A stretch of 23,157 bases of DNA. Origin: Chloroflexota bacterium. Its GTDB lineage: Bacteria > Chloroflexota > Anaerolineae > 4572-78. Positions 14,887 to 22,019 of this stretch are shown here, piece after piece. The notes beneath the pieces are model-generated. The model searched no databases. It was given only the letters and a program-made list of their open reading frames with translations, and was not told where the DNA came from. The translations under genes and the position numbers were made by a program. Numbering within the stretch: the first letter of the stretch is position 1; each line of letters starts with the position of its first letter. The stretch spans positions 1 to 23,157 of the forward strand of contig JAJRSQ010000218.1 in assembly GCA_024278725.1 (NCBI GenBank), in the 5' to 3' direction.

Positions 14887-15575
14887 TAAAGTTCCTCTAT
14901 GTCTACTATTCGTTGAAACAACTGGGGAAGTTTGCCTTCAAAAGCCCTAAAACCTGTTCCGTGGTTGCGGGCGCGAATTCCCTTGTCGTGCAATCGTAAG
15001 TCCACTACGATATTTTCCGCGCGAAATTGATTCGCAAGTACATCCGGAGATGTCCCGGTCATCAATTGTGCGCGGACAAAATGAAAATATTCAATACCGT
15101 CTCGTTCCTCTGAAAAGGCAGAAACAAACAACATTGCAGGGATTTTTTGCTGAAAACGCTCGGCAAGTTGTTCGAGTTGCCAAACGGCTACTATTTCCCC
15201 TGAAATATGTCGCACTGAAATTGTTTCATCGTTAACATTTAAAAACAGTCCGGCACTGTTGGGTTTGACACTCATTGTGTAATATAACCCCAATCGCCCA
15301 TTTCTATCTCGACTGCCATATTTTTTCACGGCGTCTAGCGGCGGAATTTGCCACGCTTTGCGATTGAAAGTAAACAGGGTGATTAAATTATTGCTGCCAA
15401 TGCGATGCGCTTTTAATTCCACACCCTCAATATCAGGCAGGGCAATATTGGTTTCTGCAATTCCCAACAGGGTTTCCAGAGTATATCCAATGCCGGTTGG
15501 TCCGCGACGAGCAGATTTTACAAAACCGGCAGATTTCAATTTCTGAAATTTCCGTTTAAATTCGTTCAGAGTCAT
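14886..15575 (-). CDS. MvaI/BcnI-family type II restriction endonuclease
   Basis: 229 aa, from ATG 15575 behind a GGTGA site 5 bases upstream. Residues 24-58 read RGPTGIGYTLETLLGI, then PDIEGVELKAHR, matching the MvaI/BcnI PD-(D/E)XK core: Glu34, Asp48, Glu53-Leu-Lys55 (MvaI equivalents Glu36, Asp50, Glu55, Lys57, offset by two). These enzymes act as monomers that nick each strand in turn at CCWGG (MvaI) or CCSGG (BcnI). The endonuclease gene precedes the methyltransferase and is coupled to it; there is no controller (C) protein gene. It starts 24 bp after rph, on the same strand, so it may depend on read-through from rph. Confidence 0.9.
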   Translation of the reverse strand: MTLNEFKRKFQKLKSAGFVKSARRGPTGIGYTLETLLGIAETNIALPDIEGVELKAHRIGSNNLITLFTFNRKAWQIPPLDAVKKYGSRDRNGRLGLYYTMSVKPNSAGLFLNVNDETISVRHISGEIVAVWQLEQLAERFQQKIPAMLFVSAFSEERDGIEYFHFVRAQLMTGTSPDVLANQFRAENIVVDLRLHDKGIRARNHGTGFRAFEGKLPQLFQRIVDIEEL

Positions 15576-15599
15576 TTGTCACCAAATTTTCGTTGTGTG

Positions 15600-16319
15600 T
15601 CATTTTTGAAATTGCAACACATCCGACTGCGCCGCCAATAGTTGCGAGATGCCCGCTTCTGCCAAATCGAGCAGGGCGTTCAGCGTTTGGCGCGAATAGG
15701 GCGCACCTTCCGCCGTCCCCTGCACTTCGATGAATTGCCCGTCGCCGGTCATGACCACGTTCATGTCCACTTCCGCCGCCGAATCTTCCGCATAACACAA
15801 ATCGAGCATCGGTTGACCCTCCACCACCCCCACGCTGACCGCCGCCACCGGCACGCGGAAGACCGTCGCCGGGACGATACCCGCGTCCACCAACTTTTGC
15901 ACCGCCAGCGCCACCGCAACGTATCCCCCGGTGATGCTTGCGGTGCGCGTGCCGCCATCTGCCTGCAGCACGTCGCAATCCACGGTGATGGTACGCGCGC
16001 CGAGCGCGTCCAGATTGAACGCCGCCCGCAGACTGCGCCCGATGAGCCGCTGGATTTCTTTGGTGCGCCCGCTGTTCATCGCGCGTTTCCGGTCGATGCG
16101 GGTGTTGGTTGAGCGGGGGAGCATGCCATATTCCGCCGTGAGCCATCCGCCGCCGTCGGCTTCTTTCCAGCGCGGCACACTCTCCTCCACCGATGCGGTA
16201 CACAGCACACGGGTGTCTCCGGTTGCCACCAGCACGCTCCCTTCGGCGTGCATGGTGAAATTCGGGGTGAAAGAGATGGGGCGCAGGTCGTCGTTGTTTC
16301 GGTTGTCAATTCTGGGCAT
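15600..16319 (-). CDS. rph: Ribonuclease PH
   Basis: Phosphorolytic 3'-5' exoribonuclease that trims the 3' end of tRNA precursors. 239 aa from ATG 16319, which follows GGAGG by 11 bases; an upstream in-frame TTG (16337) overlaps that site and is rejected. Hallmarks: RPISFTPNFTMHAEGSVLV at the start, GWLTAEYGMLPRST, the phosphate-binding IQRLIGRSLRAAF, TVDCDVLQADGGTRTASITG, and DMNVVMTGDGQFIEVQGTAEG. Length equals the usual 238-240 aa. It is followed directly by the restriction-modification pair. Confidence 0.97.
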   Translation of the reverse strand: MPRIDNRNNDDLRPISFTPNFTMHAEGSVLVATGDTRVLCTASVEESVPRWKEADGGGWLTAEYGMLPRSTNTRIDRKRAMNSGRTKEIQRLIGRSLRAAFNLDALGARTITVDCDVLQADGGTRTASITGGYVAVALAVQKLVDAGIVPATVFRVPVAAVSVGVVEGQPMLDLCYAEDSAAEVDMNVVMTGDGQFIEVQGTAEGAPYSRQTLNALLDLAEAGISQLLAAQSDVLQFQK

Positions 16320-16377
16320 AGATGGGGGTTCCTCCAATCGGATGGGTTGGCGCTGATGCGTTTCGTTTCGATGTTGT

Positions 16378-16479
16378 TTATTTCAGTTTTGCTTTCTTTC
16401 TGCGGATGAGTATCCAAGTTAAGCCGAATGCAAATCCGAAGGCGAGGGCGAAAGTAAGGGGGGCGATTCCCGTGAACAT
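16378..16479 (-). CDS. 33-aa single-helix membrane peptide
   Basis: A small reading frame from ATG 16479 to TAA 16378, preceded by AAGGA at 7 bases. The sequence has one hydrophobic helix (IAPLTFALAFGFAFGLTWIL) followed by a basic tail with RRKKAKLK, so the C-terminus is expected in the cytoplasm. It lies in the gap between the CPBP gene and rph on the same strand, 60 and 58 bp away. Its regular membrane-peptide layout and Shine-Dalgarno make it more than a chance frame, but no family is recognised. Confidence 0.5.
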   Translation of the reverse strand: MFTGIAPLTFALAFGFAFGLTWILIRRKKAKLK

Positions 16480-16539
16480 TTGAATATCCTTCTGTCTGAG
16501 TGAGAAATAGGTGGCAAAATACAGACCTCAACTACAAGT

Positions 16540-17460
16540 TTAGCTGATTTTGCCGCCGGAATCAAACGCCACCGAATTTTGTTGCGGCAGCAAGGTGTCG
16601 AAAGCGGAAAATGCTTTCCTGAAATACAGAATTGCGATGACCACCAGCATTGTCAGCGTCAGCCCCAGATTGGCGAGCAGTTGATTTTCGACAATCACAA
16701 AGTATGAAAATGAAGCGGCGGCGTTGTTCAACGTGATGTGCGCGAGCGAAACGACGAAGACGCTTCGGCTGTTGACGTAAACGTATGCCAGAAAAATGAA
16801 GGTGCAGATTGACCCGATTGCCAAAATTACGGTGTTCAAAATAATCTGCCATACGGGGTAATCGGTTGGTTGCGGCACGATGAAGGTCAACGGCAGATGC
16901 CACGCGAACCACAGCAATCCCCCGCCGACGAGACCGACCCACGGGTTGATGCGGTAGAGCAGGGGGAACATCAACCCGCGATGCCCGAACTCTTCCCCGA
17001 AACCGGTGATGATGCCGGGCAGGATATTGAAGATGGTCAGCCCACCGAAGAAGAAGAGCCACAGCATCATCCGGGGGGTGAAACCGGGGGGCAGGGTGTC
17101 GTTGATGTCCTGCCCCGCCAGCGCGAATTGTTGGGCGAGGTTGTCCAAGAATGATGTGCCGGTGAAATCCCAGGTGATGCCGCCCAACAGGGTGTAAAAA
17201 ACATACGACAGCAAGGTGATGCCGATGGCGATTGCCCAGAATTTGAAATAGTCTCCCAATTTCCCGAAACGCAGATAGGCGTCGCTGAACTTTGGCTCGT
17301 AGAAAAAGACACGGGTGATGACGGCGGCGACGGCGGGCATGAGCATATAAACCTGCACCAATGCCATCCCCTGCTGCCCCAGCGATTTGACCCCGAAGAT
17401 GATGCCCGCGCTGAGCAGCGCGAGGATGGTCAGATAGGCTAATAACGGATATTTTTTCAT
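16540..17460 (-). CDS. CPBP-family intramembrane metalloprotease
   Basis: 306 aa from ATG 17460, with AGAGGAG 8 bases upstream; longer in-frame extensions run into the preceding gene and are rejected. About eight membrane helices. The CPBP (Abi/CAAX protease) active-site motifs are in order: EE-x3-R at 156-161 (GEEFGHRG), WFAWH near 184-188, and HITLN at 241-245. These residues bind the metal in Rce1/MmRce1-type enzymes. The family cleaves within or near membranes and includes bacteriocin-immunity and peptide-processing members; the substrate here is unknown. It starts 20 bp after the stop of another membrane protein gene, so it belongs to the operon running from 20345. Confidence 0.92.
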   Translation of the reverse strand: MKKYPLLAYLTILALLSAGIIFGVKSLGQQGMALVQVYMLMPAVAAVITRVFFYEPKFSDAYLRFGKLGDYFKFWAIAIGITLLSYVFYTLLGGITWDFTGTSFLDNLAQQFALAGQDINDTLPPGFTPRMMLWLFFFGGLTIFNILPGIITGFGEEFGHRGLMFPLLYRINPWVGLVGGGLLWFAWHLPLTFIVPQPTDYPVWQIILNTVILAIGSICTFIFLAYVYVNSRSVFVVSLAHITLNNAAASFSYFVIVENQLLANLGLTLTMLVVIAILYFRKAFSAFDTLLPQQNSVAFDSGGKIS

Positions 17461-17480
17461 GAGTGAACTCCTCTGAAAGT

Positions 17481-18338
17481 TTATTTTTTGACCAACAGTG
17501 TCACCAGCGCACCGGTGTAGACCATCGCGTCGCCGAGCACTTCCAGACTGTGGAAGATGCGCAGCGCCGGGTCGAACCAATACGAGGTGATCATCCACAC
17601 CAACCCTATCAGCACGAAGATGGCGAAACCGAGGCTGAAGAACAACCGGCGGCGCGTGTATCGCCACGTGATTAAAATGGGCAGTGAAATCAGCAGCAGT
17701 AAGGCGCTGCGGGCAAATTGCACCGGGATGATTTGCCCCCATGTCGGCGCGGTTAATTCGTATGCGCCTTGCGCGTAAAATTGATAGGTGAACGGCACAA
17801 CCAGCCATCCGAAAAAGATGTAAATGGCGGGGAATGCCACCAGCACGCCGAGTAGCCGCCAAGCCCACGCGGCGGTCTTTCGTCCGGCGAAAAATGCCGC
17901 GAGATTGGCGCGGAAACTTTTCCCCGCTGTGTCCGGCGGAAAGAACCGGGCGATAATCGCCGCGCACAGAAAACTAGGGGTGAAATAACTGACGATGGTG
18001 AAGAGCGTGGAATTTATCGCCGAGACTGCGCCGGTTTCCATGAATATCGCCGCTTCGATGAACATAACGATGTGAGCGCCCCACGTGAATCCGCCCAAAA
18101 TCAGCCAGCGGCTCAAAAAACGACCTTCCAATCCGCGCGCCAGCGTTGCCAGCGCCGCCGCCAGCACTATGCTCGCCACGGCGGAGTATTGCAGGATGCG
18201 TCCCACCTCTGCCCCTTCGGGCATTGGGGGCGCGGGCAAGCCCATCAGTGTGGGGATGATGCCCCCGATGACGATTCCCACCGTGAACACCAGCCCCGCC
18301 AGTGCGATTTTCCATAAATATGATAGACGTTGTTTCAT
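17481..18338 (-). CDS. Polytopic membrane protein of unknown function
   Basis: 285 aa from ATG 18338, chosen because AAGGA lies 9 bases upstream; the TTG just before it is less likely. About seven hydrophobic helices with few charges, including LVFTVGIVIGGIIPTLMG near the start and SALLLLISLPILITWRYTRRR towards the end. I do not recognise a domain. It sits between the 69-aa protein gene (25 bp before) and the CPBP protease gene (20 bp after), so it may work with the protease. The overall style (paired membrane proteins around a CPBP enzyme) is suggestive only. Confidence 0.75.
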   Translation of the reverse strand: MKQRLSYLWKIALAGLVFTVGIVIGGIIPTLMGLPAPPMPEGAEVGRILQYSAVASIVLAAALATLARGLEGRFLSRWLILGGFTWGAHIVMFIEAAIFMETGAVSAINSTLFTIVSYFTPSFLCAAIIARFFPPDTAGKSFRANLAAFFAGRKTAAWAWRLLGVLVAFPAIYIFFGWLVVPFTYQFYAQGAYELTAPTWGQIIPVQFARSALLLLISLPILITWRYTRRRLFFSLGFAIFVLIGLVWMITSYWFDPALRIFHSLEVLGDAMVYTGALVTLLVKK

Positions 18339-18363
18339 CAAATTGTTTCCTTTTCGGGCGCAA

Positions 18364-18573
18364 TTATCTCAATTGTGTGCGCCAATCTTCAATGGTTCGC
18401 GTCGCTTCCCGGCTGAAACTCCCCTTCGCCAAACCGAGGTCGAAGCGGTTCACCAGACTGACGCGCATTTCGGCGAGGTTGTCGATACCCGCGTAATTTT
18501 CAACGGCAGTTTGCGCCACTTGCTTCAAAACGGTGTTGCAATATTCGGCGTTTGGCTCGCACGGTTTTTTCAT
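18364..18573 (-). CDS. 69-aa soluble protein translationally coupled to a methyltransferase gene
   Basis: The start ATG at 18573 overlaps the stop TGA of the upstream methyltransferase gene in an ATGA junction, with GGTGTGG just before it. This coupling is the main reason to call it real. The product is helical and soluble: MKKPCEPNAEYCNTVL, then a mixed charged segment (GIDNLAEMRVSLVNRFDLGL) and an ending REATRTIEDWRTQLR. Two Cys lie near the N-terminus (residues 5 and 12). No family is recognised. It could be a partner of the methyltransferase, or its substrate; nothing in the sequence decides this. Confidence 0.6.
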   Translation of the reverse strand: MKKPCEPNAEYCNTVLKQVAQTAVENYAGIDNLAEMRVSLVNRFDLGLAKGSFSREATRTIEDWRTQLR

Positions 18574-19595
18574 CCACACCGTTTGGTTTGTTTGGCACGG
18601 TGTCCCAATAACACACACCACGCCAAATGGGTGTCTGCGACCGGCAACCCATCAATGGTTGCCCCGTCCAGAATGATGCTTGGCGGCGTTGGGCTTGCTT
18701 GTCCCTCGCAAAGGTTCTTCACTTCCACCGCCCAACCGGCTGTGGCAAACTGCTCCAATGCGCTGCGCCGATAGAGCAATGACGCCAGCCCCGCTTTGCG
18801 AATGACTTTCGCGTTGGCTTTATCATCCTCCGGGTAGAAATGGGAGACACTCAAAAACATCCCTCCGACGATGCGCCGTAGCTCTTTCAGTAGATTGCCC
18901 GGCTCTTCGATGTTGGGCAATCCCAAATTGGTGGTCAACGTGTCAACCGCCCCATCTTTAAAGGGGGTGAGCCGCGCGTCGAATGCCAATAGACTGACCT
19001 GCTCATACAAGCCTAAATGCTGCAACCACTGCCGGTTGCGGCGCAACACACCGGGGCTGAAATCCGTGGCGACGACCGGGCGCTGAAGACGGCGGATGAT
19101 TCTTTCGACCAGATAACCCCGCCCGGACGCCAAATCCACGATGGGTCCCCGGGTGGTGGAAAGATGTTCGATGACGTAATCCAGTTGGTTTTGCCAGCAT
19201 CGAAGATATGCCGGGGTGTACAAACCCTTGAGCGCCAAATCCTCCGCTATCTGCGCCGCGCCGAAATCTCCGCGCGATTCCAGAACCAGTGCCCGAAAAA
19301 AGCGGTCGGCGGGCGACAGTGTTGCCGGTGGCATGGTCATCAATTGCCGTTGAAGTTCGGGATGCTCGTGCAGGTGGCGAAGTAATCCGCTGTCAACCTG
19401 TTGCCACAAATCGTTGCGCGGCAGTGCGGGCGAGAGAAACAGCCCGATACCATCGCGCACGGGGTAGGTGGCGGCGCACGCATTGCATCGGGCTTCCGCC
19501 GTTTCAATGTGCGCGTCTTTTTGCTCGGTGATGCGCCACGTCAATTCCCCGTGGCAGACCGGACAGACCAGCATTTCCATCAGGTAAGTGTGCAT
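18570..19595 (-). CDS. Trm112-like zinc ribbon fused to SAM methyltransferase
   Basis: 341 aa from ATG 19595, after GGAG. Residues 8-50 form a Trm112p-like zinc-binding domain: LVCPVCHGEL (Cys11, Cys14) and CNACAATYPVRDGIG (Cys37, Cys40). A helical linker (about 55-145) leads into a Rossmann methyltransferase with SAM-binding IVDLASGRGYL near 152-162 and an acidic VATDFSPG after strand two. Trm112-like domains often activate methyltransferases working on tRNA, rRNA, proteins or small molecules; the substrate here is unknown. The gene begins 9 bp after the stop of the next methyltransferase upstream and ends in an ATGA overlap with the 69-aa gene, so three genes are tightly coupled. Confidence 0.85.
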   Translation of the reverse strand: MHTYLMEMLVCPVCHGELTWRITEQKDAHIETAEARCNACAATYPVRDGIGLFLSPALPRNDLWQQVDSGLLRHLHEHPELQRQLMTMPPATLSPADRFFRALVLESRGDFGAAQIAEDLALKGLYTPAYLRCWQNQLDYVIEHLSTTRGPIVDLASGRGYLVERIIRRLQRPVVATDFSPGVLRRNRQWLQHLGLYEQVSLLAFDARLTPFKDGAVDTLTTNLGLPNIEEPGNLLKELRRIVGGMFLSVSHFYPEDDKANAKVIRKAGLASLLYRRSALEQFATAGWAVEVKNLCEGQASPTPPSIILDGATIDGLPVADTHLAWCVLLGHRAKQTKRCG

Positions 19596-19604
19596 ATTGT
19601 TCTC

Positions 19605-20345
19605 CTACTTTTCGGCGATGACGCCCAGCTCAAAATCTTCTTTGGATGGTGTTGCGTGCGGGTCGAACCCGTTGCCCGTGACCCCGAAAAAGCGGACGTG
19701 CCGGAACCCGGCTTGTTTCAGCAGGCATTTCAGTTCCGGGCAGGTGTAATACCGTTGCGAGCAGTGCAGGGTTTTTTTGCTGCCATCCGCGCCCGTCGCT
19801 TCGAGCGGGAAGGTTTCCCGGCATGTCACCGGGTCGAATGTCCCCTCATCCGAATCATTTGCCAGCATGAACGCCGCGTTGGGGGTGGTCAGGATGAATT
19901 TCCCCCCCGGAAGTCCCGTCGCGGGGTTGGGGTTGCGCAGGGCGCGGGCGATGTTTTCCAAAATCAGGAAGTCCATCTCATCGGTTTCCATCAGCGAAAA
20001 TGCCCCTTCACAGATGGAGAGCGCAACATCGAAGTGCGAGTCGAAATTCAGGGTGCGGGCATCGGCGGTGATGAAGGTGACGGGGATATTTTCCGCCTGC
20101 GCCGTCGCGCGCCCCTGTGCCAGCAGCGCTGCGGACGAATCGACGCCGACCACCGTGTACCCCCGTCGCCCCAGTTCCAGCGCGTGCCGTCCGGTGCCGC
20201 ACCCCACATCCAAAATCATTTTCGAGCGGTCGTGCGCGAGTTCCTGCGCGATGAAATCCACTTCGCCTTTTGTGCCCCGGGTGTAGGGTTCGGCATCATA
20301 ATCGGGGAAATGTTCGTATAATTCGATGTACCACGGTTTTGACAT
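19605..20345 (-). CDS. Class I SAM-dependent methyltransferase
   Basis: 246 aa from ATG 20345 behind AGGAG. SAM-binding motif I MILDVGCGTGRHALELG spans residues 43-59, followed by TVVGVDSS (motif II acidic residue) and ITADARTLNF. The N-terminus PWYIELYEHFPDYDAEPYT resembles small-molecule methyltransferases that need a hydrophobic lid. The substrate is unknown. It is first in the compact operon (20345 to about 16378) and is preceded by the inverted copy of the 138-bp repeat, so its promoter should lie in or beside that element. Confidence 0.88.
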   Translation of the reverse strand: MSKPWYIELYEHFPDYDAEPYTRGTKGEVDFIAQELAHDRSKMILDVGCGTGRHALELGRRGYTVVGVDSSAALLAQGRATAQAENIPVTFITADARTLNFDSHFDVALSICEGAFSLMETDEMDFLILENIARALRNPNPATGLPGGKFILTTPNAAFMLANDSDEGTFDPVTCRETFPLEATGADGSKKTLHCSQRYYTCPELKCLLKQAGFRHVRFFGVTGNGFDPHATPSKEDFELGVIAEK

Positions 20346-20366
20346 TTGTGTTCTCCTCTGAATTTT

Positions 20367-20502
20367 GGTTCAATCAGAATCTAGGGGGAACTTATGAAAT
20401 GTCATTGCGAGGCGCATTTTTTGCGCCGAAGCAATCTCCGTTGACGTTCATAGAGATTGCTTCGCTTCGCTCGCAATGCCCCCCCTGAATTCCTAAAGAC
20501 CC
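20367..20502 (-). repeat. 138-bp palindromic dispersed element, copy 2 (inverted)
   Basis: Near-identical, in reverse orientation, to 6536-6673. Inner arms GTCATTGCGA (20401-20410) and TCGCAATGCC (20471-20480), outer CCCCCTGAATTCC (20481-20493). The central hairpin GCAATCTC/GAGATTGC is perfect here (eight pairs), while copy 1 has drifted to GCAATC/GATTGC. It fills the gap between two minus-strand genes. Confidence 0.85.
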
Positions 20503-20508
20503 TGAATT

Positions 20509-20901
20509 TTAAGCCCATACCGCCAGGGCGGATAAAATCAGCGCCAGGGGCAGACGCGCCAGTCCGATTTTCACCCAGTCGGAGCTTGCGGACAAGGCGG
20601 TGATTTTCGCGCGTCCCTGTGGGTTGAAGATGAGCAATATCCCTTTCAGCGTCCAAGCGACGGGGATGAAGACCATCAGCACCCAGCCCGCCCAAGTTTT
20701 GTCGCCGCCCGCAAAGTTGAGCAGGGCGAACAGGTAGAAGCCGATGACCAGCGCCGACAGAATGTAAAACCAACGGGGACGGCGCTCGCCGCCGTAAGCG
20801 GCAACTTCCGCTTTGTGCCATCGTTCTCCCCACACCATCATCGCCAGACTGGTGAGGGCAATGCCGAGCGCCACCGTGAAACCGAATGCTTTGACCCACA
20901 T
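20509..20901 (-). CDS. Four-helix membrane protein of unknown function
   Basis: 130 aa from ATG 20901, with GAGG about 8 bases upstream; an in-frame extension to 20937 would overlap the preceding gene and is rejected. Four predicted helices: VKAFGFTVALGIALTSLAMMVW, FYILSALVIGFYLFALLNF, AGWVLMVFIPVAWTLKGILLIF and the C-terminal LARLPLALILSALAVWA. Charged loop residues are few. It follows the stop of the DUF6544-like gene with a gap of one base, so the two are co-translated. Function unknown. Confidence 0.75.
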   Translation of the reverse strand: MWVKAFGFTVALGIALTSLAMMVWGERWHKAEVAAYGGERRPRWFYILSALVIGFYLFALLNFAGGDKTWAGWVLMVFIPVAWTLKGILLIFNPQGRAKITALSASSDWVKIGLARLPLALILSALAVWA

Positions 20902-20902
20902 A

Positions 20903-21727
20903 TCAATATCCTCTCTCTTTGATGTATTTTGAAACATCTACATTGTAAACCACTTCTTCGACCGTCCATTTTGCCCAGGGCGTTCCTTCATCTTCCCAAA
21001 CTGTGGCGGCGGATGAAGGCACCATCACCCCATGAAATTTCCGCCAGCCCAGCGGTTCATTCCGCCAGATGAGCTTTTTGGGGCTGTCCGGTTCCTTCCA
21101 GCGCAGCGCCTCCAGCCTGACGAGCAGACCGGTTCCGGGGTCGAAGGTGGCGGTGAAGGTGTCCTCTTCTCCGTCATCACCGGCGGGGACGATGAGCCGG
21201 GCGGTGGTGTCGTCAATCGCTTCCCAGCGCACGCGGGGGTCGGTGATGAAGAGGGAGGGCAGCCAAATCGCTTCGCCCCACAGGCTCAGGTTGGCAGCCA
21301 TATCAATTTTCGGTTCATTTTCGATGATGCCGAAAGGCAATTCCAGCTTGGCTTTGCCCCCCCAATACCATTCGTTCACCTTCATCAGGGGATACCCGAA
21401 GAATGTCGTTTCGATGTAATGGCGGTAATCTTGCCCGGCGGTGTGCGTGAACCGAAAGCGCGACGAAAAGGTGATTCCCTGAAAACGCAGGGTGCTGCGT
21501 CCGCTGATGACCGCCGATTCGATGACCGGAATCCGGTCGCCGATGATGGTTTTGTAATAGCGGGTGACGGGCGCGGGCAAATCCGACGGCAATTCGATGG
21601 TTTCCAGCGGGGGCGTTTGAGCCGGGTAAGGGGGAAAGGGTTTCGGTTTGAGGCGCAATCCCGCCCACCCGACGACCACCAGCGTCGCAATCCCCACGAT
21701 GATGGTCAGGATGATTTTTGTGTTCAT
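20903..21727 (-). CDS. DUF6544-like membrane-anchored protein
   Basis: 274 aa from ATG 21727, which follows AAGGAGG at a good distance; 60 further residues upstream are rejected as no site supports them. Residues 3-25 form a membrane anchor (IILTIIVGIATLVVVGWAGL), followed by a Pro-rich linker and a soluble beta-rich domain. LPAPVTRYYKTIIGDRIPVIESAVISGRSTLR looks like the start of the DUF6544 family; this is recognition, not a search, and may be wrong. The domain ends with VYNVDVSKYIKERGY. It is expected to be held on the outer face of the membrane. Confidence 0.7.
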   Translation of the reverse strand: MNTKIILTIIVGIATLVVVGWAGLRLKPKPFPPYPAQTPPLETIELPSDLPAPVTRYYKTIIGDRIPVIESAVISGRSTLRFQGITFSSRFRFTHTAGQDYRHYIETTFFGYPLMKVNEWYWGGKAKLELPFGIIENEPKIDMAANLSLWGEAIWLPSLFITDPRVRWEAIDDTTARLIVPAGDDGEEDTFTATFDPGTGLLVRLEALRWKEPDSPKKLIWRNEPLGWRKFHGVMVPSSAATVWEDEGTPWAKWTVEEVVYNVDVSKYIKERGY

Positions 21728-21763
21728 ATCCCCATACCTCCTTCTTCGATGGGTTGTTCGGTT

Positions 21764-21785
21764 GGGGCACGCGGCTGCGTGCCCC
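21764..21785. repeat. Perfect hairpin between the small gene and the DUF6544-like gene
   Basis: A nine-pair stem GGGGCACGC / GCGTGCCCC closing a GGCT loop. No T-run follows on either strand, so it is not a classic intrinsic terminator. It may be a REP-like palindrome or an mRNA processing or stability hairpin in the operon. Confidence 0.55.
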
Positions 21786-21789
21786 ACAG

Positions 21790-22005
21790 CTATTTCGGGC
21801 ATTCGCTGATTTTGCATTGCGGCAGCAGTGGCTGGCTGAATTGAAACTCGCACGCGGTGGGGTTGGGGTGTCCGAAGGGTTGCCACCATTTGCGCGTTTT
21901 GCCGCACCGGGTGATGCGCACCATTCGCGCCCGTTCCACTTCCCGCAGAATATCTTTGCGCTGTTCTTGCGCTACCAATATCGTCCGGTTGTAATTTAAC
22001 AACAT
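21790..22005 (-). CDS. Small basic protein of unknown function
   Basis: 71 aa from ATG 22005, chosen because GAGGAG sits 6 bases upstream; an earlier ATG at 22023 overlaps the stop of the frameshifted gene (ATGA) and places that Shine-Dalgarno inside the coding sequence, so it is less likely. The product begins MLLNYNRTILVAQEQRKDILREVERARMVRI, a helix rich in Arg/Glu, then a Trp/Pro/Cys-containing tail (KWWQPFGHPNPTACEF). I associate this kind of protein with Chloroflexota small-gene clusters beside LuxR regulators, from memory only. No function can be assigned. Confidence 0.65.
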   Translation of the reverse strand: MLLNYNRTILVAQEQRKDILREVERARMVRITRCGKTRKWWQPFGHPNPTACEFQFSQPLLPQCKISECPK

Positions 22006-22019
22006 ATTTGACTCCTCGT

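Noticed and set aside
13642..15575. Restriction-modification pair considered part of a phage or transposon
   Set aside because: No integrase, transposase, tRNA or flanking repeats are seen at either junction.
17461..17967. N-terminal extension of the CPBP protease in the same frame
   Set aside because: It overlaps the coding sequence of the upstream membrane protein, has Arg-rich random composition, and a good ribosome-binding site marks the ATG at 17460.
18364..18573. 69-aa frame considered as a frameshifted C-terminus of the Trm112-type methyltransferase
   Set aside because: The ATGA overlap and the nearby Shine-Dalgarno fit a separate coupled gene; the methyltransferase already has a complete fold and length.
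19401..20321. Plus-strand frame over the two methyltransferase genes
   Set aside because: No ribosome-binding site, and both methyltransferases on the minus strand have clear SAM motifs and Shine-Dalgarno sites.
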